Positions 5,947 to 11,277 of a DNA stretch of 11,277 nucleotides are shown piece by piece. Source of the DNA: Bacteroidota bacterium (GTDB lineage Bacteria; Bacteroidota; Bacteroidia; Flavobacteriales; Weeksellaceae); the NCBI GenBank assembly GCA_023448955.1, contig JAEXJU010000169.1, positions 1 to 11,277 on the forward strand, given 5' to 3'. The position numbers were made by a program, and so were the translations under genes. Numbering within the stretch: the stretch's first letter is position 1; every line of letters begins with the position of its first letter. The notes under the pieces are model-generated. The model was not told the DNA's origin. It made no database searches and saw only the letters and a program-made list of their open reading frames with translations.

Positions 5947-6465
5947 TTGAATCCAATTCTTGATATCGTAGTCCGTTCGCTGGCAGTATATTTTTTTATG
6001 GTGATTGCCGTGCGTATTTTTGGTAAAAATCAGTTATCGCAACTGAACGCAGGCGATGTTATTCTTTTATTGCTGATAAGCAATGCTGTTCAGAATGCAA
6101 TGGTTGGTTCCAATAGTAGTTTACAAGGCGGGATAGTAGCCGCTTTGGTTCTGTTTGTAGCCAATTTTGTTGTTAAGAAGTTTATATTTAAAAACCAAAA
6201 AATCAGGGAATTAATAGAAGATCATCCTTATGTCTTAGTGAAAGATGGGATTGCTTACCCGGAAATTCTCAGAAAAGTTCAAATTTCTGAGGATGAACTG
6301 GAAGAGGCTATTCACGAACACGGTATCGAGAAAGTGTCAGATGTCAAGTTGGCGATTCTGGAAGTTGATGGAAACATCAGCGTGATTTCAACGGATAAGA
6401 ATACGGAACAAACGCATTATTCCAGACATAAAACCAAGCTGAAAAGGAAGTTTAGAAATCAATAA
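5947..6465 (+). CDS. DUF421 (YetF-type) inner membrane protein
   Basis: The family consists of membrane proteins of unknown biochemical role, with a few transmembrane helices followed by a small cytosolic beta domain. Here helices are visible at about 6-24, 37-53 and 60-77, then the soluble domain at 90-148 with the family pattern: HPYVLVKDGIAYPEILRK (93-110), ISEDELEEAIHEHGIEKVSD (113-132) and KLAILEVDGNISVIS (134-148). The C-terminal tail is basic. It has 172 residues, at the short end for the family. The start chosen is TTG at 5947: there is no in-frame ATG between it and the upstream stop at 5908-5910, and the next ATG (5998) would remove much of the first helix. It is divergent from the DUF4440-like gene and convergent with pncA. 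I see no exact -7 box in front of it. Confidence 0.85.
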   Translation: MNPILDIVVRSLAVYFFMVIAVRIFGKNQLSQLNAGDVILLLLISNAVQNAMVGSNSSLQGGIVAALVLFVANFVVKKFIFKNQKIRELIEDHPYVLVKDGIAYPEILRKVQISEDELEEAIHEHGIEKVSDVKLAILEVDGNISVISTDKNTEQTHYSRHKTKLKRKFRNQ

Positions 6466-6481
6466 AACATCATAAAAACAT

Positions 6482-6554
6482 TTCGACTCCGCTCAGTGTA
6501 ACAAATTGAATACTAAATGTTAATTCATCAATGTCAGTCTGAGCGGAGTCGAAG
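6482..6554. repeat. Palindromic intergenic repeat, family A, copy 2
   Basis: TTCGACTCCGCTCAG (6482-6496) and CTGAGCGGAGTCGAA (6539-6553) are perfect 15-base inverted repeats, with further partial pairing inward (TGTAACA against TGTCAGT) and an AT-rich centre. Arms and overall size match the copy at 2754-2828; the centre sequences differ. It occupies the space between the convergent ends of the DUF421 gene and pncA, where it could serve as a shared transcription end or mRNA-stabilising structure. No T-run follows either arm, so an ordinary intrinsic terminator is not supported. Confidence 0.8.
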
Positions 6555-6578
6555 ATTTTAAAAACTTTAAAATTTGAT

Positions 6579-7184
6579 TTATGCTAAAATAGTAATTCCT
6601 TTTTCAGCTAAATCATAAATTGTATTCTTGGCGCTGTCTGGTTTTACATTTACTGCTTTTGTTCCGTTAAAATGCAAACAAGTGATAAATCCGGCACTGA
6701 AAGCGTCAATCGCTGTAAACTTCACACAATAATCCAAAGCCAATCCGGCAATCTCCACCAGCTGAATATCGTGGTATTTCAGAAAATCTTCTAAACCGGT
6801 TTTCATAAAATGGTTGTTGTCCTGAAAGCCACTGTAACTGTCAATCTCCACATTTTTTCCTTTTTGGATGATGTGAGTCACTTTATCACGATTCAGATCT
6901 TTATGGAATTCTGCTCCAAAAGTTCCCTGTACACAATGGTCTGGCCACATAAATTGCGGAACACCATTAAGCGAAATTGTTTCGCCAACGTTTTTTCCAT
7001 TGTTCGAAGCAAAACTTTTGTGATTGGAAGGATGCCAATCCTGAGTTAAAACGATTTGGTCATATTCGTTTTCTTCCATCAGAAGATTGATATAAGGTAT
7101 GATGCTATTAGCTCCTGGAACTGCCAGTGCGCCGCCTTCGCAGAAATCATTTTGAACATCAACTATTAGGAGTGCTTTTTTCAT
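6579..7184 (-). CDS. pncA: Nicotinamidase (pyrazinamidase)
   Basis: It hydrolyses nicotinamide to nicotinate and ammonia in the cytosolic NAD salvage pathway; pyrazinamide is a known side substrate of the family. The 201-residue length is normal. The catalytic triad is visible: D9 in LLIVDVQNDF (5-14), K108 in IIQKGKN (105-111) and the nucleophile C153 in LALDYCVKFTA (148-158). Metal ligands are also in place: D49, H51 and H55 in TQDWHPSNH (47-55) and H83 in WPDHCVQGT (80-88). DSYSGFQDN (115-123) is another family motif. The start ATG at 7184 gives a complete N-terminus. It is likely transcribed alone: upstream is the repeat-filled gap after pruA, downstream is the convergent DUF421 gene. No exact -7 box is seen upstream. 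Confidence 0.95.
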   Translation of the reverse strand: MKKALLIVDVQNDFCEGGALAVPGANSIIPYINLLMEENEYDQIVLTQDWHPSNHKSFASNNGKNVGETISLNGVPQFMWPDHCVQGTFGAEFHKDLNRDKVTHIIQKGKNVEIDSYSGFQDNNHFMKTGLEDFLKYHDIQLVEIAGLALDYCVKFTAIDAFSAGFITCLHFNGTKAVNVKPDSAKNTIYDLAEKGITILA

Positions 7185-7210
7185 TTTTGATAATTATTTT
7201 TTAAGATAAA

Positions 7211-7243
7211 AACCCTTTCAGAGTTTTGAATTCTGAAAGGGTT
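7211..7243. terminator. Perfect hairpin, repeat family B, copy 2; possible terminator
   Basis: AACCCTTTCAGA (7211-7222) pairs with TCTGAAAGGGTT (7232-7243). On the - strand the stem is followed by TTTTTATCTT, a fair T-tail, so it may end pruA transcription or separate it from pncA. In reverse complement the 33-nt element differs from the copy at 2846-2878 at only two central positions. Confidence 0.6.
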
Positions 7244-7313
7244 TGAATTTTTCTATTGTTAAAATTTCGATATCATTTTTGATGACCGAAAGTTGAAGAA
7301 AATTGGAAACCCA

Positions 7314-7421
7314 TAGCCCCGATAGTAGTGGAAATCCTTTTTTGCTTTTACAAAACTAACTTCTTTGTGACAAATCGTGATGCAAAAAAGATTGTAACGG
7401 ATAGCGGGAAATAGCTCCTAA
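7314..7421. repeat. Long imperfect inverted-repeat element
   Basis: ATCCTTTTTTGC (7334-7345) pairs with GCAAAAAAGAT (7382-7392), one base short of perfect, around a 36-nt loop. Outside these, TAGCCCCGATAG (7314-7325) and GGATAGCGGGAAATAGCTCCT (split: GGATAGCGGG, 7399-7408, and AAATAGCTCCT, 7409-7419) are partly complementary. I remember similar AGCCCCGAT to GCGGGAAATAGCTCC sequences recurring between genes in flavobacteria. There is no protein-coding signal. It lies downstream of pruA. Confidence 0.45.
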
Positions 7422-7424
7422 ACA

Positions 7425-7456
7425 ACTTTGTCAAAGATTTTAAACTTTGACAAAGT
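7425..7456. terminator. Perfect 12-bp hairpin directly after pruA
   Basis: ACTTTGTCAAAG (7425-7436) and CTTTGACAAAGT (7445-7456) form a perfect 12-bp stem with loop ATTTTAAA. It begins three bases after the pruA stop codon. On the - strand TTGTTT follows, a weak T-tail. It probably ends or protects the pruA transcript, and may be another dispersed repeat type, though only one copy is in this window. Confidence 0.6.
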
Positions 7457-7459
7457 AAA

Positions 7460-9085
7460 TTATCCCAAATACGGATATTTATAATCTTTTGGAGAGACAA
7501 AAGTTTCCTTGATGCTTCTTACAGAAACCCAACGCAATAGATTCATTTTAGAACCTGCTTTGTCATTGGTTCCGGAAGCTCTGGAACCGCCGAAAGGCTG
7601 CTGACCAACAACTGCGCCGGTTGGCTTATCATTGATATAGAAATTTCCGGAAGCGTTTTCCAAAGCTTTGTATGCTTCTTCAATCGCATATCTGTCCTGT
7701 GCAAAAATAGACCCTGTTAATGAATATTGGGTAGATGTATCTACTAATTTCAAGGTGTCATTCCAGTTTTCATCTTCATAGATATAAACTGTAAGGATTG
7801 GTCCGAAAATCTCCTCAACAATACTTTCGTAATATGGATTTATTGTCTCGATAACTGTAGGGTGCACAAACCAGCCTTTAGAATCATCGTATTTTCCACC
7901 GATAATCACATTGGCATCATTCGCAGCATTCGCTCTGTCAATATAACCTTTACATTTCTCGAAAGAGTTTTTGTCGATAACTGCATTCACAAAGTTGGAA
8001 GGATCTTCAGGTGAACCAATTTTTATCGTTTTCATCTGAGTTTCCATCACCGTTTTTATATCATTCCAAAGTGATTTTGGGATGTAAGCTCTGGAAGCAG
8101 CAGAACATTTTTGACCTTGATATTCGAAAGCTCCTCTAACCAGACCTGTTGCAACAGCTTCAACATTTGCAGACGGATGAACCATCACAAAGTCTTTTCC
8201 GCCAGTTTCTCCTACGATTCTTGGATAAGATTTATAATTGTGAATATTATCGCCAATCATTTTCCACATTCCTTGGAAAACCTTTGTAGAACCCGTGAAA
8301 TGTAATGCTGCAAAATCTCTGTGAGCCAATACTTTTTCTGCTGTTTCTTTTCCATCCGTAAAAATCATATTGATAACACCATCCGGAAGTCCGGCTTCTT
8401 TCAGCACATCCATAATCACTTTTGCAGAATATACCTGCTTGTCGGATGGTTTCCAAACCACCACATTTCCCATCATTGCCATACAAGCCGGTAAGTTTCC
8501 AGAGATAGCAGTAAAGTTGAAAGGAGTTACAGCAAAACAGAAACCTTCCAGCGGTCTGTATTCCACACGGTTCCATATTCCCTTGTCAGAAACTGGTTGT
8601 TCTGCATACATTTCTGTCATAAACTCCACATTGAAGCGCAGAAAGTCTATGAATTCGCAAGCCGCATCTATTTCTGTCTGATGAACATTTTTAGACTGCC
8701 CAATCATAGTAGCAGCATTGATTATATCTCTGTAAGGTCCTGCTAACAGTTCGGCAGCCTTAAGAAAAATAGAAGCTCTGTGTTCCCATCCCAGAGCGTT
8801 CCATTTTGCTTTTGCAGCAAGGGCTGCTTCAATGGCATTGTCTACGTGAGACATATCACCTTCATAGTAAAAACCAAAGTCGTGCTGATGATCCTGAGGT
8901 GAGCTAAGTTTTATTTTTTTGTCTGTTTTTACTTCTTTTCCACCGATTATCATTGGGATTTCGGTTTTTTCACTCCACATTTTTTTGTAAGTGGCAATCA
9001 GGCTTTTTACCTCTTCAGAACCGGGGATGTAAGATTTTACAGGTTCATTGATAACGGCAGGAACCTTAGAAATGGCTTTAGACAT
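7460..9085 (-). CDS. pruA: L-glutamate gamma-semialdehyde (1-pyrroline-5-carboxylate) dehydrogenase
   Basis: It oxidises glutamate semialdehyde, the open form of P5C, to glutamate with NAD, completing proline breakdown after proline dehydrogenase. The 541 residues match stand-alone P5CDH (ALDH4-type). Aldehyde dehydrogenase landmarks are clear: N190 in AVTPFNFTA (185-193), WKPSDKQ (211-217), the cofactor-site FTGST (263-267), the glutamate E293 in VGETGGKDF (291-299), the nucleophile C327 in EYQGQKCSAASR (321-332), EEIFGP near 419-424, and the C-terminal QQPFGGSRASGTNDKAG. The ATG at 9085 has an exact -7 box upstream and gives a full N-terminus. It converges toward pncA across a gap with three hairpins. 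Inductive regulation by proline is plausible, but I see no operator. Confidence 0.96.
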   Translation of the reverse strand: MSKAISKVPAVINEPVKSYIPGSEEVKSLIATYKKMWSEKTEIPMIIGGKEVKTDKKIKLSSPQDHQHDFGFYYEGDMSHVDNAIEAALAAKAKWNALGWEHRASIFLKAAELLAGPYRDIINAATMIGQSKNVHQTEIDAACEFIDFLRFNVEFMTEMYAEQPVSDKGIWNRVEYRPLEGFCFAVTPFNFTAISGNLPACMAMMGNVVVWKPSDKQVYSAKVIMDVLKEAGLPDGVINMIFTDGKETAEKVLAHRDFAALHFTGSTKVFQGMWKMIGDNIHNYKSYPRIVGETGGKDFVMVHPSANVEAVATGLVRGAFEYQGQKCSAASRAYIPKSLWNDIKTVMETQMKTIKIGSPEDPSNFVNAVIDKNSFEKCKGYIDRANAANDANVIIGGKYDDSKGWFVHPTVIETINPYYESIVEEIFGPILTVYIYEDENWNDTLKLVDTSTQYSLTGSIFAQDRYAIEEAYKALENASGNFYINDKPTGAVVGQQPFGGSRASGTNDKAGSKMNLLRWVSVRSIKETFVSPKDYKYPYLG

Positions 9086-9107
9086 AAATTGAATTTTTTA
9101 ATTTTTA

Positions 9108-9115
9108 CAAATTTA
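9108..9115 (-). promoter_or_regulatory. Bacteroidota -7 box for pruA
   Basis: On the - strand this reads TAAATTTG, an exact TAnnTTTG, ending 22 nt before the pruA ATG. A TTG exists upstream but about 29 nt away, further than the usual 19-21, so the -33 element is unclear. Confidence 0.5.
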
Positions 9116-9171
9116 CGACTTGCATTTTAATTAATGAGATGTTCCAATACATAATTTATGAGCAAAATAAA

Positions 9172-9193
9172 AGGCTACCTTTTTAGGTAGCCT
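9172..9193 (-). terminator. Intrinsic terminator of the small acidic protein gene
   Basis: On the - strand AGGCTACC, loop TAAAAA, GGTAGCCT and then TTTATTTT form an 8-bp GC-rich stem with a T-tail, 16 nt past the stop codon at 9210. It isolates this gene from pruA, whose promoter lies just beyond. Confidence 0.9.
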
Positions 9194-9209
9194 ATATCTC
9201 TCATTTGAT

Positions 9210-9506
9210 TCAGATCAGATCTTCGTTTTCTTCTTCATGATCATCTTCATTGTCACTTGTGCTGTAATAATTATTTTCTTCATCCGGCAGCTGACTGTTA
9301 ATCTGTTCAAAGTTGTCATCATCTTCAGCACCGGGAACATCTAGCCCAAAAGGCATTTCGTCATTCACCTGACTTGGATTTTTTATTGGATTACCATCAC
9401 CATCTATAGGAATATGCTCTTCACGGTTAAAAATATCCTCGCCAGGATTATAATCCATTTCTCTTAACTTTCTTTCTTGCTCGTTGCGATTATCTTCTGA
9501 TATCAT
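9210..9506 (-). CDS. Small, very acidic protein of unknown function
   Basis: The protein has 98 residues, with 32 Asp/Glu and only 6 Lys/Arg, so it is strongly acidic and probably largely disordered. There is no signal peptide or membrane segment. The visible parts are a charged N-terminal stretch, IPIDGDGNPI (32-41), the segment FGLDVPGAEDDD (53-64), DEENNYYS (75-82) and an acidic tail. I recall flavobacterial hypothetical proteins that share the DVPG-A/S-E and DEENNYYS pattern, which would make it a conserved lineage-specific family; this is memory, not a search. It has its own terminator and sits between pruA and the dedA-type gene, both on the same strand. The ATG at 9506 is the only good start. 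No function can be assigned. Confidence 0.8.
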   Translation of the reverse strand: MISEDNRNEQERKLREMDYNPGEDIFNREEHIPIDGDGNPIKNPSQVNDEMPFGLDVPGAEDDDNFEQINSQLPDEENNYYSTSDNEDDHEEENEDLI

Positions 9507-9568
9507 AATATTTTATTTAGTGTTGATTACTGTTAAACAAATTTGATTCCAAGCTTCTGCAAAAAACA

Positions 9569-9592
9569 AAAACCGGAAATAATTCCGGTTTT
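9569..9592 (-). terminator. Intrinsic terminator of the DedA-family gene
   Basis: On the - strand AAAACCGGAA, loop TTAT and TTCCGGTTTT make a 10-bp stem followed by TGTTTTTTG, 30 nt after the stop of the DedA-family gene at 9623. The next gene on that strand starts at 9506. Confidence 0.9.
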
Positions 9593-9622
9593 ATACTATT
9601 CTATAATTAATTTTTGTGAGTA

Positions 9623-10303
9623 TTATTCCTGTGTTGGTCTTTCTTTGTCTTTAGTGAAAAAGAATTTGATAATAATAGGAAGCGTAGTCACTAAAACGAT
9701 AACCAAAACAATGAGCTCAAGTTTCTTTTTAAGATCAATACCAAACTGATCCATAAAAAGTTTATCAAGATAATGACCAGCAAAAATCATAGTAAATGAC
9801 CAGGAAATAGCTCCAACAACGTTATAAAAGAAGAATTTTTTCTTATCCATCTTTACAATTCCGGCAACTATGGGTGCGAAAGTTCTCACAATCGGTAGGA
9901 ATCTTGCAAGAATTACAGCTACAGTTCCGTGATCTTCGAAAAAGTCGTGCGCTTTGAAAAGATATTTTTTCTTAAATAGAAATGTGTCTTTTCTTTCATA
10001 AAGAAGTGGGCCGCTTTTGTAACCAAACCAGTATCCGATTTCGTTTCCAATAATGGCTGCAACTGCAACTGCTGTTGCGAGTATTGTAGTATCAAGAAAA
10101 TCAGAACCTGTTGATCCGAATGTAGTATCGATGATCAGCACCGCGTAAATTCCTGAAATAAACAGCAAGCTGTCTCCCGGAAGAAAAAAACCTACAAATA
10201 AGCCTGTTTCTGCAAAAATGATAAATAAAATAAGCCAAAAACCTCCCAGTTTTATATAAAATTCTGGGTTGAGCAGATCTTTCCAACTTTCAAAATGTTC
10301 CAT
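9623..10303 (-). CDS. DedA-family (VTT domain) membrane protein
   Basis: The protein has 226 residues, a standard DedA length. DedA proteins are inner membrane transporters; some members recycle undecaprenyl phosphate or other lipids across the membrane, and others affect envelope stability and drug tolerance. Signature positions are present: E32 in FAETGLFVGFFLPGDS (30-45) with D44, GNEIGYWFGYKSG (86-98), and the re-entrant-loop motif ARFLPIVRTFAPIVAG (133-148), with R134 and R140 matching the essential arginines of E. coli DedA proteins. Hydrophobic segments lie at about 20-40, 45-60, 74-90, 126-150, 158-178 and 195-215. A -7 box TATATTTG precedes the ATG and a terminator follows, so it is likely monocistronic. 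Its lipid substrate cannot be read from sequence. Confidence 0.93.
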   Translation of the reverse strand: MEHFESWKDLLNPEFYIKLGGFWLILFIIFAETGLFVGFFLPGDSLLFISGIYAVLIIDTTFGSTGSDFLDTTILATAVAVAAIIGNEIGYWFGYKSGPLLYERKDTFLFKKKYLFKAHDFFEDHGTVAVILARFLPIVRTFAPIVAGIVKMDKKKFFFYNVVGAISWSFTMIFAGHYLDKLFMDQFGIDLKKKLELIVLVIVLVTTLPIIIKFFFTKDKERPTQE

Positions 10304-10319
10304 AGTTATCTGTGAGTCG

Positions 10320-10327
10320 CAAATATA
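10320..10327 (-). promoter_or_regulatory. Bacteroidota -7 box for the DedA-family gene
   Basis: On the - strand this reads TATATTTG, exactly TAnnTTTG, ending 16 nt before the ATG at 10303. It lies in the 81-nt spacer after rarA. No clear -33 TTG is seen. Confidence 0.5.
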
Positions 10328-10384
10328 TTAAAACAAACCGAGAACAGCCTTATAAAAGTATTTTTTAGTAATTTTTAACGATTC

Positions 10385-11277
10385 CTATTTATCGTATTTT
10401 TCTCCCCATTTTTCTTTCATTTGGTCGCGGATTTTTTTTTCTGTAGTGTTATTTGCGGGTTTATAAAAGGCTGTGCCTCGGATTTCATCAGGTAAAAATT
10501 CCAGATCGACAAAATTGCCTTCGTAGGAGTGAGCGTATTGATAGTCTTTTCCGTAGTCCAAGTCTTTCATCAGCTTCGTCGGCGCATTTCGTAAATGCAA
10601 TGGTACAGGAAGGTTTCCTGTATTTTTTACAAATGCCATTGCTTCATTTATTGCATTGTAAGTGGAATTACTTTTGGGAGAAACTGCCAGGTAAACAGCT
10701 GTTTCGCTTAAAATGATTCTGGCTTCCGGATTACCAATTACGTTTATAGCCTGAAAACAATTGTTTGCCATAATCAGCGCATTTGGGTTAGCTAATCCGA
10801 TATCTTCCGCTGCAAGAATTACCATTCTTCTTGCTATGAATTTTATATCTTCACCGCCAACCAGCATCCTTGCAAGCCAATAAACCGCACCGTTTGGGTC
10901 AGAACCTCGCATTGACTTAATAAATGCCGAAATGATATCATAATGTTGTTCTCCATTTTTATCATAAAGTGCCATATTCTCCTGCAAAACAGAAAGTACA
11001 TCTTTATTGGTGATTTTATTTTTCTTAGCAGATTTAAACTGATTAAGAACAAGCTCAATAGAATTAATAAGCTTTCTGGCATCACCACCTGAATATTGGA
11101 TAAAGGCTTGTTTTTCTTCAAGAAAAAACTTTGTGTTATTGATTTCATTATATTTATCAATAGAAATATTTGCCAATTCTTCCAGCTTTTCAAAAGAAAG
11201 CGACTTCAGAATGTAAACCTGTGAGCGCGACAGAAGGGCGGAAACGACTTCAAAACTTGGGTTTTCTGTAGTTGCAC
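10385..11277 (-). CDS. rarA: Replication-associated recombination protein A (MgsA/WRNIP1-type AAA+ ATPase), C-terminal part
   Basis: RarA is a AAA+ ATPase related to clamp loaders that acts at stalled replication forks and at DNA ends, often with SSB. The gene runs off the right edge; 296 codons are visible of about 425. The visible part begins at sensor 1, ATTENPSFEVVSALLSRS, with the arginine-finger region (A-L-L-S-R), and continues with sensor 2, YSGGDARKLINSIEL. The tetramerisation region typical of RarA follows: RGSDPNGAVYWLARMLVGG, FIARRMVILAAEDIGLANP, and near the end HLRNAPTKLMKDLDYGKDY. It ends with TAG at 10385-10387. The Walker A and B motifs are outside the window. A TTG at 11174 lies inside the AAA+ domain and is not the start. 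The gene is 81 nt upstream of the DedA-family gene on the same strand; no terminator is obvious between them. Confidence 0.95.
   Translation of the reverse strand, partial: ATTENPSFEVVSALLSRSQVYILKSLSFEKLEELANISIDKYNEINNTKFFLEEKQAFIQYSGGDARKLINSIELVLNQFKSAKKNKITNKDVLSVLQENMALYDKNGEQHYDIISAFIKSMRGSDPNGAVYWLARMLVGGEDIKFIARRMVILAAEDIGLANPNALIMANNCFQAINVIGNPEARIILSETAVYLAVSPKSNSTYNAINEAMAFVKNTGNLPVPLHLRNAPTKLMKDLDYGKDYQYAHSYEGNFVDLEFLPDEIRGTAFYKPANNTTEKKIRDQMKEKWGEKYDK

Noticed and set aside
7185..7459. CRISPR array suggested by clustered repeats
   Set aside because: The repeats are inverted, of three different kinds and not regularly spaced direct repeats with spacers; no cas gene is present.
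8247..8576. 109-codon open frame on the - strand
   Set aside because: It is in another frame of pruA on the same strand, with a translation rich in Cys and Gly and no start context; pruA itself is unambiguous.
10843..11193. 116-codon open frame on the - strand
   Set aside because: It overlaps rarA out of frame, and the rarA frame continues to the window edge with clear AAA+ motifs.

Overview
The window looks like chromosomal DNA from a low-GC member of the Bacteroidota, most likely a Chryseobacterium-like flavobacterium. Reasons are the purM-purN-purH order, the separate short proline dehydrogenase and P5C dehydrogenase, exact TAnnTTTG boxes (the Bacteroidota -7 promoter element) upstream of four genes, A-rich translation start regions, and intergenic hairpin repeats of a kind I associate with flavobacteria. 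The genus is an inference, not a database result.

Region 1 (1-2659, + strand) is a purine biosynthesis cluster: the 3' end of purM, purN, and a complete purH. purN as written carries a one-base frameshift in a TTT run at 475-477. Removing one T restores a full-length 187-residue GAR transformylase with all catalytic residues, so this is either a recent null mutation or a sequence error.

Region 2 (2660-4248) is a repeat-rich 392-nt gap, then proline dehydrogenase with its own promoter element, ending at a strong bidirectional terminator. Region 3 (4256-5856, - strand) is a tight AT-rich group of three genes: a secreted NTF2/DUF4440-like protein, an unrecognised 204-residue protein, and a shortened endonuclease V homologue that keeps D, E and D of the active site but lacks the usual histidine. 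Region 4 (5947-7184) holds a divergent DUF421 membrane protein gene with a TTG start, a palindromic repeat, and pncA (nicotinamidase). Region 5 (7185-9115) is a 275-nt gap packed with three inverted-repeat elements, then pruA, which completes proline to glutamate oxidation together with the proline dehydrogenase about 3.2 kb away on the opposite strand. Region 6 (9165-11277, - strand) holds a small very acidic protein, a DedA-family membrane protein, and the 3' part of rarA, the first two with clear terminators.

Most of the window is ordinary metabolism and housekeeping. The parts that deserve attention are the purN frameshift, the divergent EndoV-like gene with its unknown partner in an AT-rich insert between the two proline genes, and several families of intergenic inverted repeats, two of which occur twice here. 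I see no CRISPR array, tRNA, rRNA, transposase, phage gene or recognisable defence system.
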